Source of the DNA: Candidatus Dietzia intestinipullorum
Lineage (GTDB): Bacteria; Actinomycetota; Actinomycetes; Mycobacteriales; Mycobacteriaceae
Reading direction: 5' to 3'
Length of the DNA stretch: 64,000 nt
Assembly (NCBI GenBank): GCA_019119635.1
Contig: DWWP01000013.1
Span: forward strand, 18,058 to 82,057
The notes below the pieces were generated by a model. It was not told where the DNA came from, did no database searches, and was given only the letters and a program-made list of their open reading frames with translations. Both the position numbers and the translations under genes were made by a program. Positions 40,830 through 49,793 of this stretch are shown here, piece by piece (within the stretch, counting starts at the first letter, position 1; the number at the start of each line of letters is the position of its first letter).

Positions 40830-41620
40830 GTACCGGCGAGTCGGTCCTGTTCTGGGTCCTGGCCTGCGTGGTGGTGGCGGGCGCGCTCGGGGTGGTCGCC
40901 TCGACCAAGGCCGTGTACTCGGCCCTGAGCCTGGCCATGACCATGGTCGCGCTCGCGGTCCTGTACATCTCGCAGGGCGCGGTGTTCCTGGGCGTGGGCC
41001 AGATCGTGGTCTACACCGGCGCCGTGATGATGCTGTTCCTGTTCGTGGTGATGCTCATCGGCGTCGAGTCCTCGCAGTCGCTGGTCGAGAGCATCCGCGG
41101 GCACCGGGTGGCCGCGATCGTCGCCGGGCTGGGATTCGGCGTCCTCCTGGCCACCGGGCTGGCCCGCGCCGACCTGCCGCCGTTCGCCGGGTTCGACCCC
41201 GGCTCCTCCGACGTGGCGGGGTTGGCCGCGCTGCTGTTCGAGCGCTACGTGTGGGCGTTCGAGCTCACCGGGGTGCTGCTCATCATCGCCACCCTCGGCG
41301 CGATGGTGCTGGCCCACCGCGAGCGGGCCCCCGGGCACCGCACGCAGCGGGAGATGTCCGAGCAGCGTTTCCTCGACTGGCAGAGCGGCGGCGACGTGCG
41401 CGTGACGCCGCTGCCCAACCCCGGTGTGTACGCGCGGCGCAACGCCGCGTCGGAGGCCGCCCGCCTCCCCGACGGCAGCGAGTCCGCCGAGTCGGTGAGC
41501 ACCGTGCTGCGCCGCCGCGGGGCCGCGGACGGTGGCCCGCCGGGGACCGGCGTCCCGCCGCGGAGCGATGACCGGCTCGGGTCCGGGGGCCGGCCGGAGA
41601 CCGGGGAGGAGCGCCCGTGA
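40826..41620 (+). CDS. nuoJ: NADH dehydrogenase I subunit J
   Basis: 264 residues, five helices in the first 165 ([33 protein letters not shown] and others). [20 protein letters not shown] is the conserved quinone-coupling helix. After [20 protein letters not shown] comes a hydrophilic tail of about 95 residues, longer than in E. coli, probably cytoplasmic. Overlaps nuoK by 4 bp. Confidence 0.95.
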   Translation: MSTGESVLFWVLACVVVAGALGVVASTKAVYSALSLAMTMVALAVLYISQGAVFLGVGQIVVYTGAVMMLFLFVVMLIGVESSQSLVESIRGHRVAAIVAGLGFGVLLATGLARADLPPFAGFDPGSSDVAGLAALLFERYVWAFELTGVLLIIATLGAMVLAHRERAPGHRTQREMSEQRFLDWQSGGDVRVTPLPNPGVYARRNAASEAARLPDGSESAESVSTVLRRRGAADGGPPGTGVPPRSDDRLGSGGRPETGEERP

Positions 41621-41916
41621 GCCCCGAGTACCCCCTCTATCTCTCGGCCGTGCTGTTCACCATCGGCGCGGCCGGCTTCCTGCTGCGCCGCAACGCGATC
41701 GTCGTGTTCATGTGCATCGAGCTCATGCTCAACGCCACCAACCTCGCCCTGGTCACCTTCGCCCGCATGCACGGAGACGTGGGCGGACACGCACTCGCGT
41801 TCTTCATCATGGTGGTCGCCGCGGCCGAGGTCGTGATCGGCCTGGCGATCATCATGGCCATCTACCGTTCCCGCCGGTCGGCCTCCGTCGACGACGCCGG
41901 TCTGTTGAAGCACTGA
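41617..41916 (+). CDS. nuoK: NADH dehydrogenase I subunit K
   Basis: 99 residues, three helices; an Mrp-like proton-channel subunit. The two buried glutamates are in [19 protein letters not shown] and [23 protein letters not shown] start overlapping the nuoJ stop; nuoL follows after 10 bp. Confidence 0.97.
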   Translation: MSPEYPLYLSAVLFTIGAAGFLLRRNAIVVFMCIELMLNATNLALVTFARMHGDVGGHALAFFIMVVAAAEVVIGLAIIMAIYRSRRSASVDDAGLLKH

Positions 41917-41926
41917 GGGCTCGACC

Positions 41927-43828
41927 ATGACACCCGATCCCGCCTCGACCCTCTGGCTGATCCCCGGCCTGCCGCTGTTCGGCGCCGCCGTCCTGCTGAT
42001 CGCCGGCCGCCGCGCCGACCGGTGGGGTCACCTGCTGGGCTGCGCCACCGCGCTGGCCGCGTTCGTCCTGTCCACCTGGCACCTGGTGGCCATGGTCAGT
42101 CGCCAGGGCGCCGGCCGCCCCGTCGACCAGACCCTGTTCACCTGGGTCTCGGTGGGCGAGCTCCACGTGGACTTCGGCCTCCGACTGGACCAGCTGTCCA
42201 TGGTGTTCGTCCTGCTCATCACCGGGGTCGGCACGCTCATCCACTGGTACTCCACCGGCTACATGGCGCACGATCCCGCGCGCCGGAAGTTCTTCGCCTA
42301 CCTCAACCTCTTCCTCGCCGCGATGCTCCTGCTGGTGTCGGCCGACAGCTTCCTGGGCCTCTACCTGGGATGGGAGGGCGTGGGCCTGGCCTCGTACCTG
42401 CTCATCGGGTTCTGGCAGCACAAGCCGTCGGCGGCCACCGCTGCCAAGAAGGCGTTCCTGGTCAACCGCGTGGGCGACATCGGGCTGGCCATCGCCCTGA
42501 TGGTGATGGTCACCCGGTTCGGCACCCTGTCCTACGACGGCGTCTTCGCGGCCGTCCCCGGCGCGGGCCCGGGGATCGCCACCGCGCTGGGGCTGCTGCT
42601 CCTGCTGGGCGCCTGCGCCAAGTCCGCCCAGGTCCCGCTCCAGTCGTGGCTCGGCGACGCCATGGAGGGCCCCACCCCAGTGTCGGCCCTCATCCACGCC
42701 GCGACCATGGTCACCGCCGGCGTCTACCTCATCACCCGGTCCAACCTGATCTTCGACGCCGCCCCCGCCGCGCGGGCCGCCGTGATCGCCGTCGGCGCGG
42801 TCACCCTCCTGTTCGGCGCGATCATCGGCTGCGCGAAGGACGACATCAAGAAGGCTCTGGCCGCCTCCACCATGAGCCAGGTCGGCTACATGGTCCTCGC
42901 CGCCGGCTTCGGCCCCGCCGGCTACACGCTGGCGATCATGCACCTGCTCACGCACGGCTCCTTCAAGGCCGGCCTGTTCCTCGGCGCGGGCTCGGTGATG
43001 CACGGGATGGACGACGAGGTGGACATGCGGCGCTACGGCGGGCTGCGCACCGTCATGCCGGTCACCTTTGTCACCGTCGGCTTCGGCTACCTGGCGATCA
43101 TCGGCGTCCCGCCGTTCTCCGGCTTCTACTCCAAGGAGGGCATCATCTCCGCGGCCTTCGACGTGGGCGGCGGCGGCCCGATCGGGTACCTGCTCGGCGC
43201 CGTGGCCCTCACCGGCGCCGGGCTGACCGCGTTCTACATGACCCGCGTGATGATCCTGACCTTCTTCGGCCGCCCCCGCTGGCGCCCCGGCGCCGATCCG
43301 CACGAGTCGCCGCTGTCCATGACCGCGCCCATGGTGATCGTGGCCGTGGGGTCGGTGCTGTCGGGCGCCCTCCTCGCGGTCGGCGGCTCCCTCGAGACCT
43401 GGCTGTCCCCCGTCCTGGTCGAGTACCACGCCGAGCACGTCCTGCCCGTCTGGCTGGTCACCGTCGCCTCGCTCGCGGTGGTGGCGGCCGGGGTCGCCGT
43501 GGCGGTGCGTGTCCACGCCCGCGGGCAGGTCGCGGAGACCGCGCCGGACGACGTCTCCGGCCTCACCCGCGCCGCCCGCGACGACCTCTACGGCGACCGC
43601 GTCAACGAGGCCCTGTTCATGCGGCCCGGTCAGGCCGCGGTGGCCGGCACCGCCGTGGTCGACCGCGCGGTGGTCTCCGGCGCGGCGCTGGGGGTGGCGT
43701 CCGCCGTCGGGGCGGTCGCCGCGCGGATGCGTCTGCTGCAGTCCGGCCTGACCCGCTCGTACGCCCTGTACATGCTCCTCGGCGCCGCCCTGATCGTCGC
43801 CGCGATGCTGACGGGAGGCGTGCTGTGA
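41927..43828 (+). CDS. nuoL: NADH dehydrogenase I subunit L
   Basis: 633 residues, antiporter-like proton pump with about 15 helices plus the lateral helix. Key motifs: [19 protein letters not shown], the lysine-bearing [40 protein letters not shown] and [14 protein letters not shown]. The last 100 residues form the lateral helix and a terminal helix. Overlaps nuoM by 4 bp (GTGA). Confidence 0.97.
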   Translation: MTPDPASTLWLIPGLPLFGAAVLLIAGRRADRWGHLLGCATALAAFVLSTWHLVAMVSRQGAGRPVDQTLFTWVSVGELHVDFGLRLDQLSMVFVLLITGVGTLIHWYSTGYMAHDPARRKFFAYLNLFLAAMLLLVSADSFLGLYLGWEGVGLASYLLIGFWQHKPSAATAAKKAFLVNRVGDIGLAIALMVMVTRFGTLSYDGVFAAVPGAGPGIATALGLLLLLGACAKSAQVPLQSWLGDAMEGPTPVSALIHAATMVTAGVYLITRSNLIFDAAPAARAAVIAVGAVTLLFGAIIGCAKDDIKKALAASTMSQVGYMVLAAGFGPAGYTLAIMHLLTHGSFKAGLFLGAGSVMHGMDDEVDMRRYGGLRTVMPVTFVTVGFGYLAIIGVPPFSGFYSKEGIISAAFDVGGGGPIGYLLGAVALTGAGLTAFYMTRVMILTFFGRPRWRPGADPHESPLSMTAPMVIVAVGSVLSGALLAVGGSLETWLSPVLVEYHAEHVLPVWLVTVASLAVVAAGVAVAVRVHARGQVAETAPDDVSGLTRAARDDLYGDRVNEALFMRPGQAAVAGTAVVDRAVVSGAALGVASAVGAVAARMRLLQSGLTRSYALYMLLGAALIVAAMLTGGVL

Positions 43829-45342
43829 CGTCGCTGCCCCTGCTCTCCGCGCTCTGGCTCACGCCGCTCGTCGGCGCCGTCGTCGTCGTTCTCCCGGGTG
43901 CGGCCCGGCGCGCGGCCCGGCCGGTCGCCCTGGCCACCTCGGTGCTGGTCCTGGGGCTGGCGGTCGCCCTCGCGTTGGGGTTCGATCCCGGCGGCGACCC
44001 CCACCAGTTCGTCGAGTCGCACCCGTGGATCCCCGCGTTCGGCGCCACCTACACCCTCGGGCTGGACGGCCTCGCGCTGGTGCTGGTGCTGCTCACCGCG
44101 GCCCTCATGCCGCTGCTCCTGCTGGCCGGGTGGCGCGACGCCGAGGGCCGCGAACACACCTACGCGGCCCTGATGCTCGCCACGCAGTCGCTGGTGCTGG
44201 TCACGTTCACCAGTCTCGACGTGCTGCTGTTCTACGTGGCGTTCGAGGCCATGCTCGTCCCGCTGTACTTCCTCATCGGCGGGTTCGGCGGCGCCGGACG
44301 GGCCACGGCGGCGGTGCGGTTCCTCCTCTACAACCTGCTCGGCGGGCTCGTCATGCTGGTCGCCGTGATCGGCCTGGGGATGTACACCGCCCGGGCCGGG
44401 ATCGGGCCCGACGACGGCGCGACGTTCGACCACCGGCTCATCACCGCGGCGCTCGCCGACGGCCGGCTCGACATCCCGCCCGGTGTCGCGCTGCTGCTGT
44501 TCGGCGGCTTCACCCTGGCCTTTGCCATCAAGGCGCCACTGTGGCCGTTCCACACCTGGCTGCCCGGCGCGGCCGTCGCCGCCACCCCCGCGTCCGCCGT
44601 CCTCATGATGGCCGTCGTGGACAAGGTCGGCACGTTCGCCATGCTGCGCCACAGCCTGCCCCTGTTCCCCGGGGCCGCGCAGACCGCCGCCCCGTGGATC
44701 ATCGCGCTCGCGGTGGTGAGCATCATCTACGGCGGCGTCATGGCGATAGCCCAGACCGACATGCTGCGGCTCGTCGCCTACGCGTCGATCTCGCACTTCG
44801 GGTTCATCATCATGGGCGTGTTCGCGCTCACCGAGCAGGCCCAGGCCGGCTCCGCGTTCTACATGGTCAGCCACGGTCTCGCGACCGCCGCCCTGTTCCT
44901 CGTCGCCGGATTCCTGGCCCGGCGGCGCGGGTCGCGGGAGATCGCCGACTTCGGCGGGGTGCAGCAGGTCGCGCCCGTCCTCGCCGGGACGTTCCTAGTC
45001 GCGGGCCTGGCCACGCTCTCGCTGCCCGGACTGGCGCCGTTCATCAGCGAGTTCCTCGTCTTTGTCGGCACCTTCGGCCCGTATCCGGTTGCCGCGGTGT
45101 TGGGCACGGCGACGCTCGTCCTGGCCGCTGTCTACGTCCTGTGGACCTACCAGCGCGTCATGGGCGGCCCCGTCGCCCCCGGCGTCGAGGGCACGGCCGA
45201 CCTCGGGGTCCGCGAGCGCCTGGTGCTCTTCCCCCTCGTGGCGGCCCTGATCGTCCTGGGCTTCGCCCCGCAGCCCGCGCTGGACGTCATCGAGCCGGCG
45301 GCCGCACACACCGTCGCCGCCGTGGAAGGTGCAGCACCATGA
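43825..45342 (+). CDS. nuoM: NADH dehydrogenase I subunit M
   Basis: 505 residues, second antiporter-like subunit, about 14 helices. [20 protein letters not shown] carries the conserved Glu; [20 protein letters not shown] carries the pump lysine; [18 protein letters not shown] and [16 protein letters not shown] are also typical. GTG start overlaps the nuoL stop. Confidence 0.97.
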   Translation: MTSLPLLSALWLTPLVGAVVVVLPGAARRAARPVALATSVLVLGLAVALALGFDPGGDPHQFVESHPWIPAFGATYTLGLDGLALVLVLLTAALMPLLLLAGWRDAEGREHTYAALMLATQSLVLVTFTSLDVLLFYVAFEAMLVPLYFLIGGFGGAGRATAAVRFLLYNLLGGLVMLVAVIGLGMYTARAGIGPDDGATFDHRLITAALADGRLDIPPGVALLLFGGFTLAFAIKAPLWPFHTWLPGAAVAATPASAVLMMAVVDKVGTFAMLRHSLPLFPGAAQTAAPWIIALAVVSIIYGGVMAIAQTDMLRLVAYASISHFGFIIMGVFALTEQAQAGSAFYMVSHGLATAALFLVAGFLARRRGSREIADFGGVQQVAPVLAGTFLVAGLATLSLPGLAPFISEFLVFVGTFGPYPVAAVLGTATLVLAAVYVLWTYQRVMGGPVAPGVEGTADLGVRERLVLFPLVAALIVLGFAPQPALDVIEPAAAHTVAAVEGAAP

Positions 45343-46946
45343 CCCCGTCCCTCGCCTACGCGTCGCTGACGCCCCTCCTCGTCGTCTTCGGCGCGGCGAT
45401 CGTCGGCGTCCTGGTCGAGGCGTTCCTGCCCGCCCGGTTCCGCTACCGCACGCAGATGGCGCTCTTCCTGGGCGGCCTGGCCGTGGCGTTGGTCGCCGTC
45501 GTCGCACTCGCCGGGACCCGGATGACCACCGCCGAGGGGTCGGTGGCCGTCGACGGGCCCGCGCTCTTCCTGCAGGGGGTCACCGCCCTCGTGGCGATCG
45601 GCGCGGGACTGCTGATCGGTGAGCGGGCCCCTGCGCGGGTCGGGGTCGGTGTCCGGGCCGGCGCGGGTGTGGCCGAGGGGGATGCCGCGGCCCGCCGGGT
45701 GCTCGCCGGGTTCGCGCCCCAGGCCGCCGTGGCGCCGGGCGGCGACGCCGAACGGGACGCCGAGCGCTCCGGCGTCATGCAGACCGAGGTCTTCCCGCTC
45801 ACGCTGTTCGCCACCGGCGGTCTGATGCTGTTCCCCGCGGCGAGCGACCTCATCACCCTGTTCATCGCGCTCGAGGTGCTGTCGCTGCCGCTGTACGTCC
45901 TGTGCGGGACGGCCCGCCGACGGCGACTGCTCTCGCAGGAGGCCGCGGTCAAGTACTTCCTGCTGGGCGCCTTCTCCTCGGCGTTCTTCGCCTACGGCGT
46001 CGCGCTGGTCTACGGCTACGCCGGCACCGTGGACTTCGACGGCATCGCCCACGCCGTCCGCACCGAGGGCGGGGGCCCGCTGGCGCTCATCGGCGTGGCC
46101 ATGCTGTCGGTGGGGCTGCTGTTCAAGGTCGGGGCGGTGCCGTTCCACACCTGGACCCCGGACGTGTACCAGGGGGCGCCCACCTCGATCACCGCGTTCA
46201 TGGCCGCCGGCACCAAGATCGCCGCGTTCGGGGCGATCCTGCGCTTCTTCCACACCGCCGTGCCCGGGCTCGAGGCCGACTGGGGCCCGGTGCTGTGGGT
46301 GGTCTCGGCGCTGACGATGGTGGTCGGCACCGTGGTGGGCGTGGTCCAGAACGACGTCAAGCGGCTGCTCGCGTACTCGTCCGTCGCGCACGCGGGCTTC
46401 CTGCTCACCGCCGTGACGGTCGGCGAGCCCGCCGGGGTGCCCGCCGTGCTGTTCTATCTGGCCGCGTACGCCGCCAGCACGGTCGGCGTGTTCGCCGTCG
46501 CCGGCCTGGTCCGCGACGCCGAGGGCGCCGAGATCGGGGACCTGCGCGACTGGTCGGGGCTCGGTCGACGCCAGCCGCTGATCGCCGGCGCGTTCGCGGT
46601 GTTCCTGCTCGCCCTCGCGGGCATCCCGCTCACCAGCGGGTTCATCGCCAAGTTCGCGGTCTTCTCCGCGGCCGTGACCGGCGGCGCGCCCTCGCTCGTG
46701 GTGCTCGGTGTGCTCACCAGCGCGATCGCGGCGTCGTTCTACGTGCGCGTCATCGTCGTCATGTTCTTCCACGACTCCGATCGTCCGGCGGCGGGCGGCG
46801 GCACCGGTGGGCCCGTGGTCGCGTTCGCCCGCCGGCCGCTGACCCTGGGCGTGATCGCGGTGGCCGCCGTCGTCACGCTCGCGCTCGGCGTGATGCCGCA
46901 GCCCCTGCTCGACCTCGCCGGGAGCGCCGCCGCTTTCGCGCCCTGA
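45339..46946 (+). CDS. nuoN: NADH dehydrogenase I subunit N
   Basis: 535 residues, third antiporter-like subunit and last gene of the operon. LFIALEVLSLPLYVLCG, KVGAVPFHTWTPDVYQGAPT, VKRLLAYSSVAHAGFLLTA and GIPLTSGFIAKFAVF are conserved. A cytoplasmic loop at about residues 95-140 (GAGVAEGDAAARRVLAGF...) is inserted relative to E. coli. ATG overlaps the nuoM stop. A hairpin element follows 66 bp downstream. Confidence 0.97.
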   Translation: MTPSLAYASLTPLLVVFGAAIVGVLVEAFLPARFRYRTQMALFLGGLAVALVAVVALAGTRMTTAEGSVAVDGPALFLQGVTALVAIGAGLLIGERAPARVGVGVRAGAGVAEGDAAARRVLAGFAPQAAVAPGGDAERDAERSGVMQTEVFPLTLFATGGLMLFPAASDLITLFIALEVLSLPLYVLCGTARRRRLLSQEAAVKYFLLGAFSSAFFAYGVALVYGYAGTVDFDGIAHAVRTEGGGPLALIGVAMLSVGLLFKVGAVPFHTWTPDVYQGAPTSITAFMAAGTKIAAFGAILRFFHTAVPGLEADWGPVLWVVSALTMVVGTVVGVVQNDVKRLLAYSSVAHAGFLLTAVTVGEPAGVPAVLFYLAAYAASTVGVFAVAGLVRDAEGAEIGDLRDWSGLGRRQPLIAGAFAVFLLALAGIPLTSGFIAKFAVFSAAVTGGAPSLVVLGVLTSAIAASFYVRVIVVMFFHDSDRPAAGGGTGGPVVAFARRPLTLGVIAVAAVVTLALGVMPQPLLDLAGSAAAFAP

Positions 46947-47011
46947 CGAGTTCGGCGGCCGCACCGGCGCGCTGGGCGGTGCGGCGCGCTGGCCGACTTG
47001 GTCGTGTCCCT

Positions 47012-47077
47012 CGCGAACCTGGTCGTGCGTGCTGCGGAAAATCTGCACCCGGACCGCAGTAGGCACGACCATTCGCG
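47012..47077. repeat. 66-bp hairpin element, class C, between nuoN and the pterin dehydratase gene
   Basis: Arms CGCGAA-CC-TGGTCGTGC (47012-47028) and GCACGACCATTCGCG (47063-47077): 15 paired bases with a 2-nt bulge, total length 66 bp. The top strand contains TGCGGAAAATCTGCAC (47033-47048), the core shared with the class A element at 8246. It sits between two convergent gene ends, so it may also act as a terminator in both directions. Confidence 0.7.
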
Positions 47078-47101
47078 GGGGCCCCGTCTAGCGCCCGCGG
47101 G

Positions 47102-47437
47102 TCACTCGTCCATGCCCAGCGGCTTGGCCTCGAACTCTTCCGCCAGCGTCGCGATCGAGTGGGCCAGGCGCAGGTCGCGCGGGGTGATGCCGTCGACGTC
47201 GTGGCTCCGCATGTCGATCGTCACCTCGGTGTAGCTCCACAGCACGTCCGGGTGGTGGTTCTGCGAGTTGGCGGCCTGACCGATCGCGGTCACCAGGTCC
47301 ACCGCCGCCTGCGGCGACCCGCACACGCCCGTGTAGGTGAGCGCGCCCTCCGAGTACGCCCAGCCGGTGAGATCGGCGAGCCCGTCGGTGATCTGCTGCT
47401 CGGTCAGTCGGGTCTTGTCGTCTGCGTCAGCACTCAT
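47102..47437 (-). CDS. Pterin-4a-carbinolamine dehydratase
   Basis: 111 residues, the full family length. The active-site segment is SQNHHPDVLWSYTEVTIDMR followed by SHDVDGITPRDLRLA, with the paired histidines. It dehydrates 4a-hydroxytetrahydrobiopterin in organisms with aromatic hydroxylases; bacterial copies without a hydroxylase may have another role, and none is present here. CAGACT lies 6 nt before the ATG. It converges with nuoN and is divergent from gluQ. Confidence 0.92.
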   Translation of the reverse strand: MSADADDKTRLTEQQITDGLADLTGWAYSEGALTYTGVCGSPQAAVDLVTAIGQAANSQNHHPDVLWSYTEVTIDMRSHDVDGITPRDLRLAHSIATLAEEFEAKPLGMDE

Positions 47438-47537
47438 GTGGCCAGTCTGACACTTCCCGGCGATACGCGCCCCCGGTCGGACGCCGCCCCCCAGACGCGC
47501 GCCGCCCCCGACCGCGCGAGACGCCTACCCTGGCGGC

Positions 47538-48533
47538 GTGACCTCCCCGAGCGACGCCGCTCCGGCCAGCACGCGGCCCGACACCCAGCCCGCCGACCCG
47601 CGGCCCGGCGTCTCGCCGTCCAGCAGCCCGCACCCCACCGGCGCCGGCCGCTACGCCCCCAGCCCTTCCGGCGATCTGCACCTGGGCAACCTGCGCACCG
47701 CGGTGATCGCATGGGTGCTCGCCCGCGACTCGGGCCGGGAGTTCCGGATGCGGGTCGACGACCTCGACACCGCCCGAGCCCGGCCCGGCGTCGCCGAACG
47801 CCAGCTCGCCGACCTCGCCGCGATCGGCCTCGACTGGGACGGCGAGACCATGTGGCAGTCCGAGCGGTCCCCCGTCTACGCCGCCGCCACCGACCGACTC
47901 GCCGACCGCGGGCTGGTCTACGAGTGCTACTGCTCCCGCCGCGAGATCGCCGAGGCCCCGCGAGCTCCGCACTCCCCTCCCGGCGCCTACCCGGGCACCT
48001 GCCGCGACCTGCCCGACGCGGAGCGGGAGCGACGCCGCAAGTCGCTCGGCCCCGGGCGCGTGCCGGCGCTCCGCCTCCGCGCGGAAGCCGACGAGCTCAC
48101 CATCGACGACCTCACCCACGGGCCCTACACGGGCGTCGTCGATGACGTGGTGCTGCGCCGGGGCGACGGCGTGTGGGCGTACAACCTCGCCGTCGTCGTC
48201 GACGATTCCGCGCAGGGCGTCGACCAGGTCGTCCGCGGGGAGGACCTCCTGTCCTCCACGCCGCGCCAGGCCCACCTCGCCGGGCTCCTCGGGATCGCGC
48301 GCCCCGAGTACGCGCACGTCCCGCTCGCCGTGAACGCCTCCGGAGACCGGCTGGCCAAGCGGGACGGGGCGGTGACGTTGGCCGACCTCGCCGAGGAGGG
48401 GACGACGACGAGGTCCGCCGTCGCCCGCATCGTCGCCTCGCTCGGCGGGCCGGACGGTGCCGACTCGATCGACGCCCTCCGCGGCCGGCTCACACCGGCG
48501 TCCCTGCGCGATTCGCGGTGGACCGTGGCCTAG
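47538..48533 (+). CDS. gluQ: Glutamyl-Q tRNA(Asp) synthetase
   Basis: 331 residues, a shortened glutamyl-tRNA synthetase without the anticodon domain; it attaches glutamate to the queuosine base at position 34 of tRNA-Asp. Signature 1 GRYAPSPSGDLHLGNLRTAV, DDLDTARARPG, a zinc site YECYCSRREI with GTCRDL, and a KMSKS-like RLAKRDGAVTLADL. TACCCT lies 6 nt before GTG 47538, suggesting leaderless expression. Presence of gluQ implies that the organism contains queuosine. The next genes encode a queuosine-precursor transporter and Tgt. Confidence 0.93.
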   Translation: MTSPSDAAPASTRPDTQPADPRPGVSPSSSPHPTGAGRYAPSPSGDLHLGNLRTAVIAWVLARDSGREFRMRVDDLDTARARPGVAERQLADLAAIGLDWDGETMWQSERSPVYAAATDRLADRGLVYECYCSRREIAEAPRAPHSPPGAYPGTCRDLPDAERERRRKSLGPGRVPALRLRAEADELTIDDLTHGPYTGVVDDVVLRRGDGVWAYNLAVVVDDSAQGVDQVVRGEDLLSSTPRQAHLAGLLGIARPEYAHVPLAVNASGDRLAKRDGAVTLADLAEEGTTTRSAVARIVASLGGPDGADSIDALRGRLTPASLRDSRWTVA

Positions 48534-48585
48534 CGGGCGGCGGGGATTGGTCGCCCGGGCACGTCGACCCGGATAATCGATCGCC

Positions 48586-49440
48586 ATGACCACTTCACCG
48601 CAGCAGGATCCCGTACGCACGGGGTCTGGGCGGCCGGACGGGGACACCCCCGAGCCGGCGCGCAGCACCCCGGACCACGCCACCACCACGACCTCCGAGA
48701 ACCGCGGCCGCGCCGTCTTCGCCGCACCCGCCAGCCCGTATCTCGGCTACCTGATCGCCCTGTTCGTCGGCGTCATGCTCATCAGCAACGTCGCCGGGAC
48801 CAAGGGCGTCCTCCTCTTCCCCGACCTGGGCTTCGAGCTCGGGTTCCTCTCGCTCGACGGGCTCGTCACCGACGGCGCGTTCCTCCTCTTCCCGCTGGCC
48901 TACGTCCTCGGCGACGTGATCAGTGAGGTCTACGGCTTCCGCGCCATGCGCCGCGTGGTGATCTCCGGCTTCGCCGTCCTCGCCCTGGCCGCGCTGACGT
49001 TCACCCTCACCGTGCAGCTGCCGCCGGCCCCGTTCTACGAGAACCAGGCCGCGTTCGAGGCCGTCGCCGGGGTGGTCCCCCGGTTCTTCCTCGCCGGGCT
49101 CGCCGGCTACGTGGTGGGCGAACTGCTCAACTCCTACGTCCTGGTGTGGATGAAGCGCCGCACCGGCGAGCGCTCACTGTGGGCCCGCGTGCTCGGCTCG
49201 ACCGTGGTGGGGCAGCTCGTGGACACGCTGGTCTTCTGCACGATCGCCGCCCCCGCGCTGGGCATGGTGATCGGCACGGGCGACTACTGGAACTACGTGG
49301 TGATCGGCTTTGTCTGGAAGACACTCGTCGAGGTGCTCCTCCTGCCGGTGACGTACGTGGTGATCGCCTGGATCAAGAAGCGCGAGCCCACCTATCAGGC
49401 GGCGCTGTCGGGTGCGGCGCCGGCAGACTCGGCGGCATGA
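48586..49440 (+). CDS. Queuosine precursor transporter (QPTR/YhhQ family)
   Basis: 284 residues with about six helices (YLGYLIALFVGVMLISNVAGT, AFLLFPLAYVLGDVISEVYG, VISGFAVLALAALTFTLTV, and others). The loop DVISEVYGFRAMRRVV and TVVGQLVDTLVFCTIA are hallmarks of the DUF165/YhhQ family, which imports preQ0/preQ1 or queuine. The first 45 residues are a polar extension. Its stop overlaps the zinc-finger gene start by 4 bp. With gluQ before and tgt after it, salvage of an external queuosine precursor is the natural reading. Confidence 0.9.
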   Translation: MTTSPQQDPVRTGSGRPDGDTPEPARSTPDHATTTTSENRGRAVFAAPASPYLGYLIALFVGVMLISNVAGTKGVLLFPDLGFELGFLSLDGLVTDGAFLLFPLAYVLGDVISEVYGFRAMRRVVISGFAVLALAALTFTLTVQLPPAPFYENQAAFEAVAGVVPRFFLAGLAGYVVGELLNSYVLVWMKRRTGERSLWARVLGSTVVGQLVDTLVFCTIAAPALGMVIGTGDYWNYVVIGFVWKTLVEVLLLPVTYVVIAWIKKREPTYQAALSGAAPADSAA

Positions 49441-49793
49441 CCTCGTACGAACCCCCGCGCGGCGGGAGCGGCGGCCCCGCCGTCCGGGTATTGGGCCCGA
49501 CCGTCGACGACCAGACCCGCTGCTTCCACTACGCGGGCCCGCTGGATGTCATCGCGATCCGCTTCCACTGCTGCGGGGAGTTCTACCCGTGCTTCCGCTG
49601 CCACGCCGACGCCGCAGACCATGCGCTGTCGGTGTGGCCGCGGGCCGAGTTCGACACGCACGCCCTGCTCTGCGGCGTGTGCTGGTCCACGCTGTCGATC
49701 AGCGAGTACCGGGCCACGGACGCCTGTCCCTACTGCGGCACCGGCTTCAATCCGGGCTGCTCGCTGCACTACCCGCTCTACTTCGCCGAGTAG
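49437..49793 (+). CDS. CHY-type zinc finger protein
   Basis: 118 residues with the CHY zinc-finger layout: DDQTRCFHYAGPLDVIAIRF, then HCCGEFYPCFRCHADAADH, LLCGVCWSTLSI, DACPYCGTGFNPGCSLHYPLYF. Eight or more Cys/His ligands match the family, which in eukaryotes occurs in Hot13 and ubiquitin ligases; the bacterial role is unknown. It is translationally coupled to the transporter (4-bp overlap), and its last 16 bp overlap the tgt end on the other strand. Association with queuosine genes suggests a link to base salvage or metal handling, but this is inference. Confidence 0.85.
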   Translation: MTSYEPPRGGSGGPAVRVLGPTVDDQTRCFHYAGPLDVIAIRFHCCGEFYPCFRCHADAADHALSVWPRAEFDTHALLCGVCWSTLSISEYRATDACPYCGTGFNPGCSLHYPLYFAE

